Shown here piece by piece: positions 1 to 8,551 of a stretch of DNA of 44,322 nt. The position numbers and the translations under genes were made by a program. Each line of letters begins with the position of its first letter. Within the stretch, counting starts at the first letter, position 1. Below the pieces are notes generated by a model. It did no database searches. It saw only the letters and a program-made list of their open reading frames with translations, and was not told the origin of the DNA. This DNA comes from a virus, in the IMG/VR virus record IMGVR_UViG_3300006929_000030, positions 1 through 44,322 of that record; one strand, 5' to 3'.

Positions 1-2
1 AT

Positions 3-656
3 GGTAAGGATTTAGTGTTTACAGATAATGGTGATGCCACTAATATGAAAATCTTGGATGCCGCAGCCGGTATCAACGTTCCCGGAGAGGTCCAAACGAC
101 AGGGATTGGGTACACCGATGGTGATAACGCATTAACGATTGCAGACGGTGGTGGTATTACAGTAGCTCAAGACCTTACTATGTCAGCAGATAAAAGTATT
201 AATTTGCCACAGGGAGCTAAAGTCACGTTTACTGATGCTATTACAGATGATAGTATTGATGACCATGATGCTCAGGGTATTATATTTACCTTTACCGCAG
301 GGGCAACAGTAACTCCCTTTAGCCCAGTATATTTACATTCGGATAATGAAGTACGTGAGGCTGATTCCAGTGCTATTGCTACAATGCCTTGTATTGGGGT
401 TTCAATAAATACTTCTGATGTTACTGACGGAAATCCTATTGAAGTTATGTTAATGGGATTAATTCGAGATGAAACATTTAGCAACTTTACAGCGGGTTCT
501 ATATTGTACGTATCAACAACAGTAGGTGAACTTACTAATGATATTGACGTTGCCGCTGAGGCTAATAATGAAGTAATACAAGTAGTAGGACACGCAATTG
601 GTCAAAAACTAGTATTTATTCAACCATGCTTAACCACTTTGGAACACGGAGCTTAA
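3..656 (+). CDS. Tail fibre or virion surface protein, 5' end cut by window
   Basis: The frame is open from base 3 through the first ATG at 15, so the gene very likely starts upstream of the window. The N-terminal visible part is rich in Gly, Thr, Asp and Ala with short beta-type repeats (GITVAQDL, SINLPQGAKVTF) typical of phage fibre shafts. The C-terminal half (about residues 90-213) is a compact beta domain with PVYLHSDNEV and VVGHAIGQKLVFIQP. It ends two bases before the next fibre-like gene, suggesting one transcription unit. The exact role (shaft, decoration or adhesin) cannot be told from sequence alone. Confidence 0.6.
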   Translation, partial: GKDLVFTDNGDATNMKILDAAAGINVPGEVQTTGIGYTDGDNALTIADGGGITVAQDLTMSADKSINLPQGAKVTFTDAITDDSIDDHDAQGIIFTFTAGATVTPFSPVYLHSDNEVREADSSAIATMPCIGVSINTSDVTDGNPIEVMLMGLIRDETFSNFTAGSILYVSTTVGELTNDIDVAAEANNEVIQVVGHAIGQKLVFIQPCLTTLEHGA

Positions 657-657
657 T

Positions 658-2211
658 ATGGCAATAGCTAAAATAAATGGGTTAGCCAAAGCCGATATTG
701 CTAAAATAAATGGTATTGAAAAAGCTGATATTAACAAAATTAGTGGACTAACAGCGTCTTTTGTGCAATACGCCGCTGTAGGTGCTGAGTCAGGTGCAGG
801 AGCTGATTATAACACATCGTACCGACCTGTAATGTGCTATGACACAAGTACAGATAGAATTGTAGTTGCCTATCAATTTCGAGACAGTTCTGATGCAGAA
901 TTTGCTTTAAAGTATGTGGTAGGAACTCTAAGTGAAGATGGAAGCATTTCGTGGGGAACTCCGGGAACAATAGATGGGGGAGCTACTACAGGCACCCCTA
1001 GTAATGGAGGAACTGAACGAAAAATTGTAAAACCTTTATGTATGGAATTTAATTCAAATATAAATAAAATACAAATAGCATATATCGTCTATCATCCGGC
1101 ACAAACTACCGACCATAAATTTTACACAAAAGTAGGCACTGTTACAGGTGGTACTACAAATACTGTAGCGTGGGCAGTTTCAGGTGATGCTAATTCAAAC
1201 AACGTGTTAAATAATGAAGCTCCAATAAAAGCTAGAATGGCATTTAATTCAGCAGTAAATAAAATGTATATTCATTATAAATGGGTAAATGAAAGTGTGG
1301 GGGGAAGTGACGAACCTGAAAACAACGTAAGAGAGCTTACATCTGATACCTCTACACCTGACTTAGATATTGTTACTTTAAAAAGACCAGATGGAAGCAC
1401 ACAATTTCATCCGTGGAAAGATGGTACTGGGAGTTTAAATCAACAAGATTGGACTGGCATAACTTTTGCTGATAGCGTTGATAGGATGCTTGTATGTACA
1501 TTATCTAATGATAGTAGTGGAGGACATCCTACTGGAAGAATGAATGTAATGCTTTGCGATTCTTCTAATAATAATATTGTGGCAGGCGACTATAATGGAG
1601 GCTACGGGTTTACTGCCGATGAAGATGGACATAGTCACGAAGAAGCGGCTATAGCGTGGGATGAGAACTTAGATAAATTTTTATGGGTTTTTAGAGATGC
1701 CGATGATAATAATTACCTTAAAGGAATAGTAGGCACTTTAACAAGTGATACTCAAAGTGGTACGTCTTATGCGAATATAAAACCTTCATATCCACTAGGT
1801 TCACCAGATAATACTGAAACTGCTATAACTGATGTAGCGGTAACAGGTGTAAATGTTATTTATAATGCAGCCGCTAATGCACAACATTTTATAGTCTCTT
1901 ATGTTAGAAACGATACTTACGATGATATAGCCTTTAGAACTGTAACATTAAATTCCTCAGATAATTCCTTTGTAGTAGGAGCAGAAAAAGTCTTACATAC
2001 TGGCGGTAGTAGTTCAGAAGCCAAAGATTGGTCTAATGCTACCTATAGCCCATATAGTAATGATATGGCGTATTGTCCAGATGGAACCTCAGGTGTTTTA
2101 ATATGCTATCAATATGAGAGGGATTTAGGAGCAGGAGCAGGAGGTCAATTAACAACATATGTACGAAGATTAGCTGCCTTAGGAACTAATTACGGACAAA
2201 CAGCAGGCTAG
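658..2211 (+). CDS. Tail fibre/receptor-binding candidate with beta-propeller-like body
   Basis: A 517-residue protein. The first 33 residues carry three imperfect copies of an 11-residue unit (IAKINGLAKAD type), a pattern seen at the start of many phage fibre proteins. The remainder is a series of beta-rich repeats with recurring Tyr/Trp plus Asp patterns (ISWGTPGTIDGG, AIAWDENLDKFLWVF, VGTLTSDTQSGT) that look like blades of a propeller or sialidase-like fold. The ATG follows the previous stop by one base. Surface adhesion is inferred from neighbours and composition; no catalytic motif was recognised. Confidence 0.55.
   Translation: MAIAKINGLAKADIAKINGIEKADINKISGLTASFVQYAAVGAESGAGADYNTSYRPVMCYDTSTDRIVVAYQFRDSSDAEFALKYVVGTLSEDGSISWGTPGTIDGGATTGTPSNGGTERKIVKPLCMEFNSNINKIQIAYIVYHPAQTTDHKFYTKVGTVTGGTTNTVAWAVSGDANSNNVLNNEAPIKARMAFNSAVNKMYIHYKWVNESVGGSDEPENNVRELTSDTSTPDLDIVTLKRPDGSTQFHPWKDGTGSLNQQDWTGITFADSVDRMLVCTLSNDSSGGHPTGRMNVMLCDSSNNNIVAGDYNGGYGFTADEDGHSHEEAAIAWDENLDKFLWVFRDADDNNYLKGIVGTLTSDTQSGTSYANIKPSYPLGSPDNTETAITDVAVTGVNVIYNAAANAQHFIVSYVRNDTYDDIAFRTVTLNSSDNSFVVGAEKVLHTGGSSSEAKDWSNATYSPYSNDMAYCPDGTSGVLICYQYERDLGAGAGGQLTTYVRRLAALGTNYGQTAG
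661..750 (+). repeat. Three tandem 33-base coding repeats
   Basis: Imperfect tandem units of about 33 bases encode IAKINGLAKAD, IAKINGIEKAD and INKISGLTAS. The DNA copies share gctaaaataaatgg. The repeat lies at the N terminus of the propeller-like fibre candidate and probably forms its virion-attachment segment. Confidence 0.6.
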
Positions 2212-2214
2212 ATA

Positions 2215-2709
2215 ATGAGTAAAATTTTAATTAATAAAATAACAAAAACAGTAGTATATAATTTTAATAATGATGCTGAATTTACTATTTTAGCTAACGG
2301 TAATTATCAAGTTCATGCTGACATGGGTGGTATTGTAGAGTTTGACCCCGCCCCCGGTGTGCCTAAACAACAACGTAATAAAGATTATAAAATTATTGGT
2401 TGCAGTGAAGAATTAGAATTGGTAGAAAATGTTACACTTCCTGATGATTTTGAAGTGCATAAATATTGTTTTGAGAACGGTGAGTTTACCGATAACCCAC
2501 GATGGATTATTTTAAGTGAGAAACAGGCGGCACGTAGAAAAGCAGAAGAAGATGAGATACGGAGCCTCAGTCCTCAACCTTACCCATCTTGGACATGGAA
2601 TGAAGATGATTTTATGTGGAACCCACCTATTGCGTATCCTGCTGACTATGCGGCGATATTAGAAAATTATACGTGGGATGAAGATAATCAAGCATGGGTA
2701 GCGGCATAA
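2215..2709 (+). CDS. Tail-fibre-associated protein, Trp-rich C terminus
   Basis: 164 residues, four bases after the fibre candidate. The C terminus has two Trp-rich repeats, PYPSWTWNEDDFMWNPP and NYTWDEDNQAWV. Such 'SWTW..D...W.PP.P.P' segments occur in small structural or fibre-assembly proteins of aquatic phages. The middle contains a charged helix (EKQAARRKAEEDEIRSL). Likely a fibre accessory or chaperone, inferred from place and motif; not assigned to a named family. Confidence 0.5.
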   Translation: MSKILINKITKTVVYNFNNDAEFTILANGNYQVHADMGGIVEFDPAPGVPKQQRNKDYKIIGCSEELELVENVTLPDDFEVHKYCFENGEFTDNPRWIILSEKQAARRKAEEDEIRSLSPQPYPSWTWNEDDFMWNPPIAYPADYAAILENYTWDEDNQAWVAA

Positions 2710-2727
2710 TAATTTACCCATACATAG

Positions 2728-2733
2728 TATAAT
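2728..2733 (+). promoter_or_regulatory. Candidate -10 box (TATAAT) before a stem-loop
   Basis: TATAAT lies in the 65-base gap between two structural genes, 42 bases before the next start codon. No convincing -35 box is seen at 16-18 bases upstream. In AT-rich DNA a chance match is possible; the gap and the hairpin just downstream raise the odds. Confidence 0.3.
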
Positions 2734-2739
2734 AATATA

Positions 2740-2751
2740 CGCCTTCGGGCG
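2740..2751 (+). other. Small hairpin with UUCG tetraloop in 5' leader
   Basis: CGCC-TTCG-GGCG forms a four-pair stem closed by the very stable C(UUCG)G tetraloop. It lies ten bases before the AAAAGGAG ribosome-binding site of the gene at 2775. With no U-tract behind it, it is more likely a leader or RNA-end stabilising structure than a terminator. Confidence 0.45.
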
Positions 2752-2774
2752 AAAGATAAGAAAAGGAGATAACA

Positions 2775-3008
2775 ATGGTAGATATAAATGTAGAATCCGA
2801 TTTAGAGGCGTTAGAAAATCAAATAACGACGCTAAAAGACGAGTTATTAAAAATTGATTCTCATAGAGAAAATTTAATAGCACAACTATCGCATTTGAAT
2901 GGAGCCTGTATGTATGTACGAGGCAAAATATCTGGAACCGAAGAAATAGAAACCCATGAAGATGAAGAAAATTTAGAACGTACCTCTGAATATCCAGAGG
3001 AATCGTAA
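2775..3008 (+). CDS. Small acidic coiled-coil protein
   Basis: 77 residues, ATG preceded by a strong AAAAGGAG site. Residues 5-45 form an amphipathic helix with heptad leucines and isoleucines (LEALENQITTLKDELLKI); the C-terminal third is very acidic. No family was recognised. Position between fibre genes and connector genes suggests a small assembly factor, but this is inference only. Confidence 0.6.
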   Translation: MVDINVESDLEALENQITTLKDELLKIDSHRENLIAQLSHLNGACMYVRGKISGTEEIETHEDEENLERTSEYPEES

Positions 3009-3029
3009 TATAAAGGATGATAAATAATT

Positions 3030-4133
3030 ATGCCTACTACAGACTTTAATTTTGAATCGGTGCTAACCTATAATGGCAGTACGTTTGGAGATATGACGCT
3101 TGAAGCTCAAAAGCCTGGCGGTACCGCTTTTGGTTCGTTTGTAGAAACAAACCATTTACTTTATTTGGGTCATAGTAGCCGTTTTGATATGGCTGTTTTT
3201 TCGTTAGAAACGTTAGGTAGTTTAGGCACTCTTAAATATGAATACTATAATGGTTCTGCTTGGACAGAATTTAATCCAGCGTCTGCAACATTAGCGACGG
3301 ACCCTGATGATAATCAGAACGTTCAATATGCCTTTGATAAAGATGGGGCAGAAATTTTTCCTCAAAATAGGTTAGATAGTTGGTCTACCGTCGCAATAAA
3401 TAGCATTACAAAATACTGGATACGAATTTCAAGCCCAACTTCTGTAACACAAAATCCTACATTTAAATCTATTCAAATGAGACCGTTGGCTGCCTATTGT
3501 TCCACGAAAGACGTTTATGAAATGTTGCAAATGGGACCTGTATTAGGAGGAACTGATTTTACGTCAAGCACGGTACCTAGCCAAGATACTGTATCAGAGT
3601 TTATTAACAGGTCACAATCTTACATAGATTACAAGACTAGAAAATCATGGCGACCAAATTTAATATTTGGAGAAATACATGAGTTTAATTTATATGGTAT
3701 CAAATTAGATAAACCTGACCCATATAAAATTTTAGAATTAAAAATTTGGGACGGTAATTCTTGGGAAACTAAAACGCAAGGTCGTGCAAATGATTACTTT
3801 TTAAATCCTGACACAGGAACCGTTCATTTTTCACGTTCGTTTTTATTGCCTACTCGACTTTATAATCAATCTGTTTTAACTGCTGGTGAATTTAGTAATC
3901 GCGTAAAAATTACTTACTTATCTGGACGAGATTTAAATACAGACGTGAGAAGTAATGGCATTGTGTACGATACAGCATTAAAATTAACTTGTGTTGATAT
4001 TACCAGAACAGCAGATTTTGGCGGCTCTGTCGTTAGCGGAATGGACAGAGTGACGTTAGCTCAACGCATGGACGGCTGGAAATTAGAAATTGATGAGCAA
4101 CTTGAATCGCTAACATCATTCGAAACCTTTTAG
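3030..4133 (+). CDS. Head-tail connector/adaptor candidate
   Basis: 367 residues. The N-terminal half is beta-rich (YEYYNGSAWTEF, YWIRISSPTSVTQNPTF), a module seen in virion proteins. The C-terminal half (about 155-367) begins with YCSTKDVYEML and contains a helical segment VSEFINRSQSYIDYKTRKSW, the pattern of gp6-like head-tail adaptors whose first helices start with a 'ya.v.dv...l' segment. It is followed by the tail completion candidate and the tail tube gene, the normal order. Fusion of an extra beta domain to an adaptor is somewhat unusual. Confidence 0.5.
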   Translation: MPTTDFNFESVLTYNGSTFGDMTLEAQKPGGTAFGSFVETNHLLYLGHSSRFDMAVFSLETLGSLGTLKYEYYNGSAWTEFNPASATLATDPDDNQNVQYAFDKDGAEIFPQNRLDSWSTVAINSITKYWIRISSPTSVTQNPTFKSIQMRPLAAYCSTKDVYEMLQMGPVLGGTDFTSSTVPSQDTVSEFINRSQSYIDYKTRKSWRPNLIFGEIHEFNLYGIKLDKPDPYKILELKIWDGNSWETKTQGRANDYFLNPDTGTVHFSRSFLLPTRLYNQSVLTAGEFSNRVKITYLSGRDLNTDVRSNGIVYDTALKLTCVDITRTADFGGSVVSGMDRVTLAQRMDGWKLEIDEQLESLTSFETF

Positions 4134-4142
4134 GAGTAATGT

Positions 4143-4580
4143 ATGCCAGAAGCTATACCAGTAACAAATGTAATTAGTGAACTTAACGGTCAATGGAACG
4201 CGTCTAATGTAACTAAACCTGTTCTTATTGAATTAAATAGCGGAACGTCCACAGCTATACGAATTGATTTAAATAGAGGTGATTATTTAATTGGTCAAGC
4301 AGGCACACCAACATTAGATGAAACGCCTATAGGAAACTGGTCTTATGTTAGCAGAACATATTCCGTTATTTTAGAACTTCAAACGCGCGTTAGCAGACAA
4401 AGGTTGTATGATTTAATGGCAGAAGTGCGTAGAATTTGTCACTCTAGAAGGCATAGCATGACAAATTTTCAACGATTACAGTTTTCTAATTTTAATGAGG
4501 CGGTAGAAGACCAGATAGGTGTGTGGATGGGAACAGTAGAGATAGCATTAGTAAATGAAAACATTTCTGCTGAAACTTAG
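4143..4580 (+). CDS. Tail completion/terminator-like protein
   Basis: 145 residues lying directly before the tail tube gene, the usual site of the tail terminator. The sequence shows a beta segment (YVSRTYSVILELQT) followed by a helix RQRLYDLMAEVRRICHSR and a final strand GVWMGTVEIALV, the strand-helix-strand layout of tail terminator proteins that cap the tube. Assignment rests on size, layout and neighbours rather than a clear motif. Confidence 0.5.
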   Translation: MPEAIPVTNVISELNGQWNASNVTKPVLIELNSGTSTAIRIDLNRGDYLIGQAGTPTLDETPIGNWSYVSRTYSVILELQTRVSRQRLYDLMAEVRRICHSRRHSMTNFQRLQFSNFNEAVEDQIGVWMGTVEIALVNENISAET

Positions 4581-4586
4581 TATAAT
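4581..4586 (+). promoter_or_regulatory. Candidate -10 box ahead of the tail tube gene
   Basis: TATAAT directly follows the stop codon of the preceding gene and is followed by a 32-base leader with an AAGGAG site. No clear -35 hexamer is visible. A dedicated promoter for the abundant tail tube protein would be sensible, but the match may be chance. Confidence 0.3.
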
Positions 4587-4618
4587 ATATATAGAAGGAT
4601 TATCAGTAAGGAGATAAT

Positions 4619-6271
4619 ATGCCAATTTATAGGTCGGACCAATCACAATTAACATTTGCAACAGAAGCCGCGCCAGGTGGTTACCCAGAACTAGCCACTA
4701 GTGTAACAAACGGAGATGGAGATGACTCGTTAAGTGGAGCGCATGAAGCAGGAAGCTCCTCTGTAACAGTGGCAAGTTCAAGCGGTATTACCGCAGGAGA
4801 ATATATTAAAATAGGAACGGGCGCAAGTGCGCAGTTGGAAACAGAGATTCGAAAGGTTGAATTTGTTGACGGTAACGTATTACATTTAAGCGCACCTACA
4901 GCATTTTACCATCCTAATGCCGCAACGGTGCAGGTTATTACAGCTGTAGCAGATACTGCCGCTGACGTTATAATTAATCAAATACCAGGAATATATGAAA
5001 CGATTGACCTTCCTGACCCTACCATGGACATACAACCTGCATACTTTTTAGGAACTACCTCAAAACGAAATTATAATCGGGCATATGCAGGACAACAAAC
5101 ATATTCAGGGTCTGCGCCAAATATGGTACTAATAAATGGCAGACCTTTACGATATCCTATTGGTAAGGTTGTTTCTGATGTGTCATCAGTTGCCGCCAGA
5201 ACGTATTTATCCGTGAGTGCGTATAAAGGCGACATGTATATTACGGTAGCTTCACCCACAAACCTTGCCGCAAATGATATAATATGCATAGATGTTCCCA
5301 CAGCTGTTTCATCAGGCACCGTTAGCTCAACTAGTGTAGGAGAAATAAGAAGAATTGCCGCTATTTCCAGCAGTGTTATAACATTGGATTATCCGTTACA
5401 GTTTGACCATACAAGTGCTGGCTCTGGAACAACCCAAATTACTGAGGCGGGAGCCACTGTTTATACGCATCAAATTTTAGAAACCAGCGATTTAGACACC
5501 ATGACATGGCACGCTCATATGAGGTCCTCTGACGAAAGTCAAGGAGTAGCGTATGACTTTGATAGACGTTATTTTGGAGGCAAAGTAGGAAGCGCCACTA
5601 TTTCCGCAGAAGAGGGCGGAGTGTTAATGATGTCTTGGGACAGTGTAGACTTTTTAGGAATGATACACAGTCAAAAAGGTTCTGGAATGGATGTTCCGTT
5701 TTATAGTTTAATGCAACCTATTAGAAGTGGCGAAGTTGTTCAGCCTAGCACAGAACCTTATTATTTTTCTGAAGGCATCGTAACGATGTTTGGCACAACT
5801 ATAGCGCGTATGAGGAGTTTTTCTTTAAATATTAACAATAATTTAGAGTCTAGGTACTATATAACACGTCGTGGCGCTAGCCAACGAAAAGGTCCGTCTG
5901 AGATTAGGGAAAATAGGCGTGAGTATAGTATGTCTGCCACTTTGGCTATACCTGATGTACGGGACCAAACAAATTCAACCACTGCCAGTATATTCAATCA
6001 ATTACTTCAAGAAGGAATTCGAAGTAATGGCGGTACCACTCAGGGATTTGAAATTATCTTGACTTTTGCTAGAGGTAATGGAAACGATGATTATATATCA
6101 ATCAAAATTCCTGATGATGGTGTAGCTAATCAAGGAGCTGATGCTCAGGGAGCCATTATTAGAAGTGCGCCACATAATATAACTACTGATGGACCGTTGC
6201 AAGTAGATGTAGATATATTGTTTAGAAATATGCAGATTTATATGTCAGACTCAGAGCATTATTACCCATAA
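4619..6271 (+). CDS. Major tail tube protein with two inserted beta domains
   Basis: 550 residues, well above the usual 200-350 of siphovirus tube proteins. Two similar inserts (about residues 36-110 and 195-275) share the pattern 'ItVaS..gi.agdyI.I' then 'EIR(R/K)...(V/I)...L..P..F.H', indicating an internal duplication. The rest contains the long beta stretches expected of a tube subunit (SFSLNINNNLESRYYITRRG, SMSATLAIPDV, GFEIILTFARG). ATG follows AAGGAG. It precedes the chaperone pair and tape measure, the canonical order, which supports the call. Confidence 0.7.
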   Translation: MPIYRSDQSQLTFATEAAPGGYPELATSVTNGDGDDSLSGAHEAGSSSVTVASSSGITAGEYIKIGTGASAQLETEIRKVEFVDGNVLHLSAPTAFYHPNAATVQVITAVADTAADVIINQIPGIYETIDLPDPTMDIQPAYFLGTTSKRNYNRAYAGQQTYSGSAPNMVLINGRPLRYPIGKVVSDVSSVAARTYLSVSAYKGDMYITVASPTNLAANDIICIDVPTAVSSGTVSSTSVGEIRRIAAISSSVITLDYPLQFDHTSAGSGTTQITEAGATVYTHQILETSDLDTMTWHAHMRSSDESQGVAYDFDRRYFGGKVGSATISAEEGGVLMMSWDSVDFLGMIHSQKGSGMDVPFYSLMQPIRSGEVVQPSTEPYYFSEGIVTMFGTTIARMRSFSLNINNNLESRYYITRRGASQRKGPSEIRENRREYSMSATLAIPDVRDQTNSTTASIFNQLLQEGIRSNGGTTQGFEIILTFARGNGNDDYISIKIPDDGVANQGADAQGAIIRSAPHNITTDGPLQVDVDILFRNMQIYMSDSEHYYP

Positions 6272-6289
6272 AGTAAAAAGGAGAAAAGT

Positions 6290-6664
6290 ATGTCAACAGA
6301 AGAAGTTAAGATATTTGATGTTACAAATTATACGGTTAGAACTAACACAAAAAGAGAAAAAATAGTTATAGAAGAAACCGGAGATGAATTTGAAATTTCT
6401 GTTAAGCCTTTAAGTTGGGCTAAACGCAATCAGTTAATTAGTGACCATATGAATTGGGATGCTAATGGAAATACCTCATTTAATGCTAGTAATTATATGC
6501 GGGCTTGTTTACGTGAAATGATAGTTGACGCGCCATGGGGAAAAACAACAGAAGGATTTTTAATTTCAATAGATGAACGTTTAGGTTCTGCATTAGAAAA
6601 AATTGTGCCACAAGCATTTGGAACAGAAGGCGGTGTGGACATTGACGCGACAAAAAAAGAGTAA
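6290..6664 (+). CDS. Tail assembly chaperone, G-type product
   Basis: 124 residues starting behind AAAAAGGAG. It has the N-terminal charged beta segment and central helices usual for the first of the two chaperone products that load the tape measure before tube polymerisation. Just before its stop codon lies a run of seven A residues at which ribosomes can slip -1 into the next frame, producing a longer G-T protein. Position between tail tube and tape measure is diagnostic for this family even though sequence is poorly conserved. Confidence 0.75.
   Translation: MSTEEVKIFDVTNYTVRTNTKREKIVIEETGDEFEISVKPLSWAKRNQLISDHMNWDANGNTSFNASNYMRACLREMIVDAPWGKTTEGFLISIDERLGSALEKIVPQAFGTEGGVDIDATKKE
6652..6658 (+). 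promoter_or_regulatory. -1 ribosomal frameshift site (A AAA AAA, then G)
   Basis: In the frame of the upstream gene the codons are ACA AAA AAA GAG TAA, giving the slippery heptamer A AAA AAA six bases before the stop. The -1 frame is open from here through the next ORF, whose first own ATG is only at 6691. This is the standard arrangement in tail assembly chaperone genes. No stimulatory structure was identified by eye. Confidence 0.75.
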
Positions 6665-6894
6665 AAGCCTTTCTTACAGGCGCGGTAAAAATGCCGTATG
6701 CAGAAGGGCTGAAATATGAGTATTGGATTGTTATGTTATCATTGTTAAAAAAAGGTATTCCGTATGATGTGTTAAGCGAATTAACCACTAATGAAATGTA
6801 TACCGTTATTTCTGTAAGTTCCGCGTTAGAGGAACGGGAAAATGACGAACTACAACGTCAACACAATCTAGCAATGAACAAAAGGAGTTTTTAA
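6658..6894 (+). CDS. Tail assembly chaperone, T domain reached by -1 frameshift
   Basis: Reading from the slip site gives RVKAFLTGAVKMPYAEG and onward, 78 residues added to 123 residues of the upstream product, for a fusion of about 201 residues. The domain is helical, with a predicted buried segment YWIVMLSLLKKGIPYDVLS and a charged tail. Independent initiation at the ATG at 6691 is less likely because no ribosome-binding site precedes it. The GT form would bind the tape measure or tube subunits while G alone acts in excess. Confidence 0.7.
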   Translation, partial: RVKAFLTGAVKMPYAEGLKYEYWIVMLSLLKKGIPYDVLSELTTNEMYTVISVSSALEERENDELQRQHNLAMNKRSF

Positions 6895-7800
6895 ATGGCT
6901 GAAGCTAATATACCTTTAGTAGCTAAAATTATGGTTCAACATGGAGGAGCTTCAGGAAGTTCTGGAACTTCTACTGATAGAAATGCGCGTAAACAGGCAG
7001 GAGATACTAGGCAAATTCAAAAAAACACGCAGGCAACCAGTAAAAGTTCACGAATGGGACTTGTTAAAATGATAGGCTTGTTAACGGGAGTAGGATTAGT
7101 CCTTGGTTTTGTAGTTAAATTATTTAAAAACTCCCAAGTTACTAAAAGCATATTTGGTTCTTTATTTCAAATTTTAGGGGCAATGGTAGATGTATTTTTA
7201 GCTCCATTTGTGCCTTATATTATTCCTGTACTTCATGCGTTAGCAGATAAGGTAGACGATGTTGCGGCATGGTCAGAAAACACCGTGCAACAGCTAAGAG
7301 ACAAAATTGGTCCTTGGTTTCGTGACCTTACAAATTATATTGTAGCCGGAGATTTTAGGGGTATGATGAAACATATTATTGGAGGTATAGGAGCATTAGT
7401 GTACAAGGCGCTAAATGAGGTTCCTATATTAAAGTCTATATTATCATATTTAGTTACTGCATCCAAACTTCTAGGTACTTTGATAACATTTCAAGTTGCC
7501 GAAAAAGTATCTGGAGGCGCTTTAAATCCATTGTCAGGTCTAATTGGCGCTGGCGCCGCTGGAACATTTTTAGCCGCTACATGGAGCACGCAAGATACAA
7601 AAAATCTTGGAACAGCTATTGGTGCCGCAATTAATATACAAAACAACGTTAATGTAGACAAAGACGGTAACGTTCAAGAGGATACCGAAGTAAAACAAAA
7701 CAGTTTGTCAAATCCGTTTAGTATGATTCACACCAATCCTTTCGTTGGAAAAGATTTAGCGAATGGTATCGGAGAATTGTCTCAATTATTGGGACGTTAA
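6895..7800 (+). CDS. Short tape measure protein
   Basis: 301 residues immediately after the chaperone pair (stop TAA then ATG, AAAGGAG upstream). It contains two strongly hydrophobic helical regions (about 58-75 and 90-125, e.g. LLTGVGLVLGFVVKLF) and a Gly/Ala-rich membrane-like stretch (GLIGAGAAGTFLAATW), features of tape measure proteins that may enter the host membrane. Tape measures are usually 600-2000 residues; at roughly 0.15 nm per residue this one predicts a tail of about 45 nm. A separate tail membrane protein is the alternative, but no other tape measure candidate is in the window. Confidence 0.6.
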   Translation: MAEANIPLVAKIMVQHGGASGSSGTSTDRNARKQAGDTRQIQKNTQATSKSSRMGLVKMIGLLTGVGLVLGFVVKLFKNSQVTKSIFGSLFQILGAMVDVFLAPFVPYIIPVLHALADKVDDVAAWSENTVQQLRDKIGPWFRDLTNYIVAGDFRGMMKHIIGGIGALVYKALNEVPILKSILSYLVTASKLLGTLITFQVAEKVSGGALNPLSGLIGAGAAGTFLAATWSTQDTKNLGTAIGAAINIQNNVNVDKDGNVQEDTEVKQNSLSNPFSMIHTNPFVGKDLANGIGELSQLLGR

Positions 7801-7843
7801 TAAGTTTAAAATAAAAAAAATGGGTATTATAAATTTAAAAGGA

Positions 7844-7849
7844 TATAAT
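7844..7849 (+). promoter_or_regulatory. TATAAT seven bases before an ATG: possible leaderless start
   Basis: TATAAT ends at 7849 and the ATG lies at 7856, the distance expected between a -10 box and the transcription start. The nearest SD-like AAAAGG is 13-14 bases from the ATG, longer than usual. No good -35 is visible, so this is tentative. Confidence 0.25.
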
Positions 7850-7855
7850 TAAATT

Positions 7856-8551
7856 ATGCCATTAGCAGTATTATTACGAAATTGTTCTCACGCCAGCAGT
7901 ACATTAAGCGATGCTACAAACGCTACTACCTACCAAAGATACGCTTTGCAATGTGACAGTGTGCAAATTAATATACAAAAAAGTCCTATACATTTATCAG
8001 TACCTAAAAATATTAATATTATTGATTTAAATACGTCTAAACCTACTATAGTTATAAGTGGTGTTGTAGATGTGATTGGTGGTGATGACAGCACATCTAC
8101 TACAGGATTTGAAAACATGACTCAAATTGCCATCACTAGAAAATATTGGGCTTTTTCTACTGACGGGAATAGCACATACGAAAATAACGAATTTACTTGG
8201 ACAGATAAAGCTCAAAATTATTATGTGCCATATAAAAATAAATTAGAAGAAATTGTATATGAATTTCAGTCAAAGTCTAATAATGACGACCAACAACTAG
8301 AGATAGAAATTGGTGACGCTAATTTTCCTATTTACAATCGCGCCGCAGAATATATTTCTAGCAGTCTTACACCGTGGGCATCAGGAGAGAATCGAACAGT
8401 TGTGCCAGGTGTAACAGTTAGAGAAACTGGTGGCGCTGTATATGTTGTCGCGATACAAAGCATTAAATTTGATTTAGAGCCAGGCATGGAAGACCGTTAT
8501 AGGTTTCAAATGCAATTTATAACTGAATATAGAAAGGATTTTAAATTCTAA
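7856..8551 (+). CDS. Distal tail protein candidate
   Basis: 231 residues between tape measure and the large tip protein, the usual place for the distal tail protein that joins tube and tip. The sequence is beta-rich: an N-terminal barrel-like part (VQINIQKSPIHLSVPKNINI, IVISGVVDVIGG) and a C-terminal part ending VAIQSIKFDLEPGMEDRYRF. Its stop overlaps the next ATG by one base. Function is inferred mainly from order and size. Confidence 0.5.
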   Translation: MPLAVLLRNCSHASSTLSDATNATTYQRYALQCDSVQINIQKSPIHLSVPKNINIIDLNTSKPTIVISGVVDVIGGDDSTSTTGFENMTQIAITRKYWAFSTDGNSTYENNEFTWTDKAQNYYVPYKNKLEEIVYEFQSKSNNDDQQLEIEIGDANFPIYNRAAEYISSSLTPWASGENRTVVPGVTVRETGGAVYVVAIQSIKFDLEPGMEDRYRFQMQFITEYRKDFKF

